Notes under the pieces: generated by a model
Told to the model about the DNA's origin: nothing
Seen by the model: the letters and a program-made list of their open reading frames with translations, nothing else
Database searches by the model: none
NCBI GenBank assembly: GCA_950295325.1
Contig: OX485808.1
Span: 11,224,501 to 11,288,500, forward strand
Direction of reading: 5' to 3'
DNA: 64,000 bases
DNA from: Polytrichum commune
Taxonomy: Eukaryota > Streptophyta > Polytrichopsida > Polytrichales > Polytrichaceae
Translations under genes and position numbers: made by a program
Part shown: piece after piece, positions 60,511-64,000 of the stretch
Position numbering within the stretch: position 1 is the stretch's first letter
How the letters are laid out: each line of letters opens with the position of its first letter

Positions 60511-61426
60511 GATCTGCCAACATGTGAACAGAACATAATGCAACCCTCTGCATCATGTGCAGATATCAAATGACTTCTTGGATGAAAGACAAGAAGCATT
60601 TTCCGTCCAGCTAGAACAATGTCAACTCATAACCTTTGGGTTTACATCATTATGCAACTCTGTTGCAAGGTAAAGAGGTCCCACTTCTGACTTTCAGAGT
60701 CGGTAGCAGGCCATTATAGTGACAGTGGTAAAGAGATGAGTGGCTAGAAATGCATGAGTATACTTGATAAAGTATTTATAAATAAGTAAAAACATTTCTG
60801 TGCCCGTCAAGGCAAATGTTGTTGAGGTGGGCGTTCACCCTATCCTGTATCCAAAACCTTTTTAAGGGCAGCAAATGAACAAGCGACAAGCAAGCAACCA
60901 GAACCTAGAAAAAGAGATAAGAGCGATGCTGAATCACTTTCTCCAGTTCCTGAGGGTCCAAAGAGTACAACTTTCTCTCTTTACATTGTTTTCCAGCTTT
61001 TGCATTTCATCAATGCAAAAAACAATTGCATCCATCCTTTGAAGATAAGGATCTTGACAAGAGGCCCAAAAACGCCAATGTCTATCTGCGTTCTACTTCA
61101 GCAAACAAAAACAGATGATATTGAGCCTGAATGTCCTGCTCCTCCAGCATGATACCACTTGCATTTTTCTTCTTATGTGGCATCACGGACTGGTGAATTT
61201 GAACAAAACTTGCACATGGATGGATAGCAATCTCTCAGGTACAACATCAAATCTCAATAGACAAACACATTTGCAGAACACAGCAAAACGTGGCCCCATG
61301 ATGGGCTGTCCATTCTGAGGGCCCTTGCAAGTTGCAATTCCATGCAGGCTTGGCAAGAATGAAACAATGAAGCTTAGGACTACACTACTATATATAAATC
61401 TGAAGGTGCTGAGCATCAGAATTAGA
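60511..61426 (-). other. 3' UTR and flank of GCVT
   Basis: Non-coding sequence between the retroposed fragment and the GCVT stop codon. The GCVT 3' UTR should occupy the part nearest 61426. No AATAAA was placed with confidence. Confidence 0.35.
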
Positions 61427-63541
61427 TCAACTGGAAACTGTTTGTGGTGGTTTGTAGTACTTGGCTGGTACAAATGGCATCTTTGTTACTACAGCATCAT
61501 AAGCCTTGGATCGCACGGTGACCTTCACTTTGGTGTTGGTCTTGTGATGGCCAGTTGCAACATAACCCATGGAAATGTTCTTCTTCAAGCATGGGCTGAA
61601 ACCACCACTGGTGATCTCACCAATATTCTTCCCTTCCAGGTCCAGGATCTCGCTGTGCGCCCTTGCAGGTGCACCAGTGGAAATGAAACCTACTCTACGC
61701 CTTGAAGGCCCATCCTTAATTTGCTGCAAGATGGTTTCTGCACCCAAGAATCCACCCTCCGCACGACGCCTCTTGCCCACAGTCCATGCAAGTCCTGCCT
61801 CAATAGGAGTAATATTTTGTTCAAGGTCATTTCCATACAGGCACAACCCAGCTTCCAGCCGGAGACTGTCCCTCGCTCCCAATCCTGTCAGGCGGATGCC
61901 CCCCTGTCCCTTCTCCATAATTGCTTTTGCCAATGCAAGCCCATCTTCATTGGGAACAGAAATCTCAAATCCGTCTTCTCCTGTGTACCTGTATATTACA
62001 CAACACATCTCCTCAGATTGATACAACCACAGTCTCAAAATAACACTCACCTATTCCAAACTCTACTTCTAAATTTATTCTGTCCCCTTAGGATGTCACA
62101 GTCACTAACAAGAAAAACAATCAAACAGGCTTCAATTTAGTACAGCCAGTGACCTGCTTGCATCGCAATAAGATTAGGTCACAGAGCAGAAGGTTAAAAT
62201 GGCAAGATCCCACCACAGGAATGCACTTCAATGAGATCCAGTGACAGATACCGTATTTCAGATGCAAGAAGTCCATGTATTCGGAAGTGTGAGGAGAGGA
62301 AGTTTTTGTCATACCCTGTGCGGGTGAGGAAGCATTCTGAACCATTGATGTCAATAATCTTGAAGTCACCAAAGTACATTTTACTGAGATCCTCCTTAGT
62401 GAGCTTCTGCAGAGTGCCCGGTGCAAGAGGGCCTTGCAGAGCTAGCAAGGAGCGTTCGTCATGAATATGCCATCCTACTGCCTTGCCTGCATCCTGGAAG
62501 GGCTTCAAGTGCTTCCCTAGATGCGCCAAGTCCTTATCCCGGCATCCAGCATTCACCACCAGGTAGATGTGGTCATCCGTCACCTAAAAATCACCACGTC
62601 AAAATAGTCAACAAATGTTCAGTCAACCAAAACCAAATTGCGCAGGTCGACCAAACACAACATAACTTATGCAATGCAAATTCAGACCAAAACTCATAGC
62701 CAATAAGAAGGAAAGAATGAGCACATAGGTAGATATGTGCTCATCCAACACCTATCCCACGCCAGACAAAAATAATAATAATGAATGTTCAGTCAGCCAA
62801 ACCAATTGTGCAGGTCGACCAAACACAACATATGCAACACAATGCAATGAAAATTCAGACCGAAACTCGACGTAGCCACAAAGAGGGGAAGAATGAGCTC
62901 ATAGGTAGATGTGGTCATCCGACACCTAAACCACACCAAACAAAAAGAAATCAATGTAATGTTCAGTCAGCCAAACCAAATTGTGCAGGTCAACCGATCG
63001 AAGACAATATATACAACCCAATGCAATGCATATGAAATTCGGACCGAATCTCGACATAAGCCCCCCCAAAAGACACAAGAAAGTCACCCATTGTCAAGAG
63101 CCTTCCTTCCTTCCTCACCTTTGTAATGACAGTGTCATCAATCACTCCACCATTCTCATTGGTGAATACAGACAAAGTTCCAGTTCCAGGGGCGAGCGCC
63201 TGAATGTCAGCCACCACAAGAGTCTCCAAGAAAGGGATGGCGTCCGGGCCTTTAAGGCTAAGGCCACACATGTGCGACACATCGAACAAGCTTCCGTGGC
63301 TCCTGCAATTGGTGGTGGAGTCCATGATGCTGTCCTTGTACTGAATAGGCATGGACCATCCCGCAAATGGCACCATCTTGCCACCATTCTCCACGTGGTA
63401 GTCATACATCACAGTCTTCTTCAAGCTGCCCGCATCATCAGCATAGCTCCTTCTCCCACCTTGCAACAAAGCCGCATTGCTCTGTTGCCCCAACCACCTC
63501 CGCCTCGCAGTCTCCGCGAGCTGCAACCCCGCCCTCCTCAT
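61427..63541 (-). CDS. GCVT: Glycine cleavage system T-protein (aminomethyltransferase), mitochondrial
   Basis: Three exons on the minus strand: 63541-63119, 62583-62315 and 61988-61427, giving 417 aa (family about 400-410). Residues 1-~35 are Arg-rich without acidic residues until ADDA, a mitochondrial presequence. The mature part is highly conserved: [20 protein letters not shown], then [76 protein letters not shown] and [12 protein letters not shown]. It transfers the methylene group from the aminomethyl-lipoyl arm of H-protein to tetrahydrofolate, releasing ammonia, in the matrix glycine decarboxylase complex that is central to photorespiration. Splice sites are canonical; the Gly in RTG|YTG is split by intron 2. 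Intron 1 carries three tandem repeats, two of which copy the exon 2 acceptor. Confidence 0.97.
62584..63060 (-). repeat. Tandem repeats of ~170 bp in GCVT intron 1, including decoy exon 2 starts
   Basis: AATGTTCAGTCA(A/G)CCAAA and the following ~45 bp recur at about 62612, 62782 and 62957. The sequence at the real exon 2 acceptor (TTTAG before GTGACGGATGACCACATCTA on the minus strand) is copied at 62925 (TTTAG before GTGTCGGATGACCACATCTA) and, more decayed, at 62751 (GATAG before GTGTTGGATGAGCACAT). Spacings of 168 and 174 bp fit one repeat unit. Confidence 0.88.
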
Positions 63542-64000
63542 CCTATCTGCACCCCGTAAATCTCTTCCCCTAAACCGAAAACCACACGAAAACCCAAAAG
63601 AATCGTACCCACGAGATCCTTGGGCTCTTTGCTCGCAGATCCGTGAGAGCGGTGAGGGAGCAAAATTGCGTGGAATGAGCTTTGAAGAATCGTAGCGAGC
63701 GAGTCAAGTGCGGGGACGGGGACGAGGATTGATGTGGCTGGCTCCCGTTCGCCCGGATGAGGGTCCCCTACCACACTTGGGATTGTTGAATGCGAGCGTC
63801 GGAATGAAGTGATCCGGAAAGGGTCGAAAGGCGGGGGGAGCTCTGTATGGCGGAGGACGTATACCATCCGGTATCCGAATGACCGTATAGTATATATCTA
63901 TATACTAATATATACGTATCTGCTATGGTATTATATTATGGGGGCGACGTCCAGGTGCATCCGGGCCCGCGGGCAGGGGGGAGAAAATTAAATTATCACT
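63542..64000 (-). promoter_or_regulatory. Probable 5' UTR and promoter of GCVT
   Basis: The sequence upstream of the GCVT ATG is G+C-rich to about 63860 and then passes into a TATATA-rich stretch (63890-63920), 350-380 bp upstream of the ATG. This could contain the core promoter if the leader is that long. No gene is recognised at the extreme right edge. Confidence 0.35.

Noticed and set aside
63870-64000. TATATA-rich stretch at the right edge as the GCVT TATA box
   Set aside because: It lies some 350 bp upstream of the ATG and resembles a microsatellite, so I mention it but do not call it a defined core promoter.

Overview
The window looks like nuclear DNA of a streptophyte, most likely a seedless land plant; I cannot name the species. 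The evidence is plant-type gene models with GT-AG introns, a TOM9-type mitochondrial import subunit, a plant-style organellar YrdC protein, a glycine-cleavage T-protein, a plant RING-H2 family, and long AT-rich spacers full of transposons. There are five host genes in 64 kb, so gene density is low.

Layout. 1-5.0 kb: a decayed APE-type LINE on the minus strand, carrying two nested insertions, a hAT-like DNA element and a SINE-like element with a TCTA tail. 5.0-9.4 kb: spacer with a terminal-inverted-repeat (TIR) element bracketed by 83-bp direct repeats. 9.4-13.4 kb: a five-exon gene (+) for a secreted, probably GPI-anchored single-FAS1-domain protein. 18.0-22.4 kb: a nine-exon gene (+) for a YrdC/TsaC-like threonylcarbamoyl-AMP synthase. 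27.1-29.6 kb: a four-exon gene (-) for a RING-H2 E3 ligase of the At3g02290 type, with a GC-rich candidate promoter at 31.5-32.3 kb. 32.3-42 kb: gene-free, with G-runs, a tRNA-derived SINE-like unit and a fold-back element with a decayed relative. 42.07-53.05 kb: a whole-looking, very young Ty3/gypsy LTR retrotransposon with a 5-bp target duplication. 53-59 kb: spacer with a hAT-type MITE and a 1.5-kb PIF/Harbinger-type element. 59.1-59.5 kb: TOM9/TOM22 (+). 61.4-63.5 kb: three-exon GCVT (-), convergent with TOM9.

The host genes do not form a pathway. GCVT acts in the mitochondrial matrix and TOM9 in the pore such precursors pass through, but their adjacency is probably chance. Exon models were built by hand from reading frame, splice consensus and family conservation. 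All five give uninterrupted products of family-typical length (222, 328, 239, 105 and 417 aa).

I found no wholly new system. The most interesting observations are a triplicated segment in GCVT intron 1 that copies the real 3' splice site and first codons of exon 2 twice as decoys; mirror-image internal edges of the LTR element; a triple tandem repeat filling FAS1 intron 1; and several well-delimited non-autonomous transposons whose ends and target duplications can be read directly.
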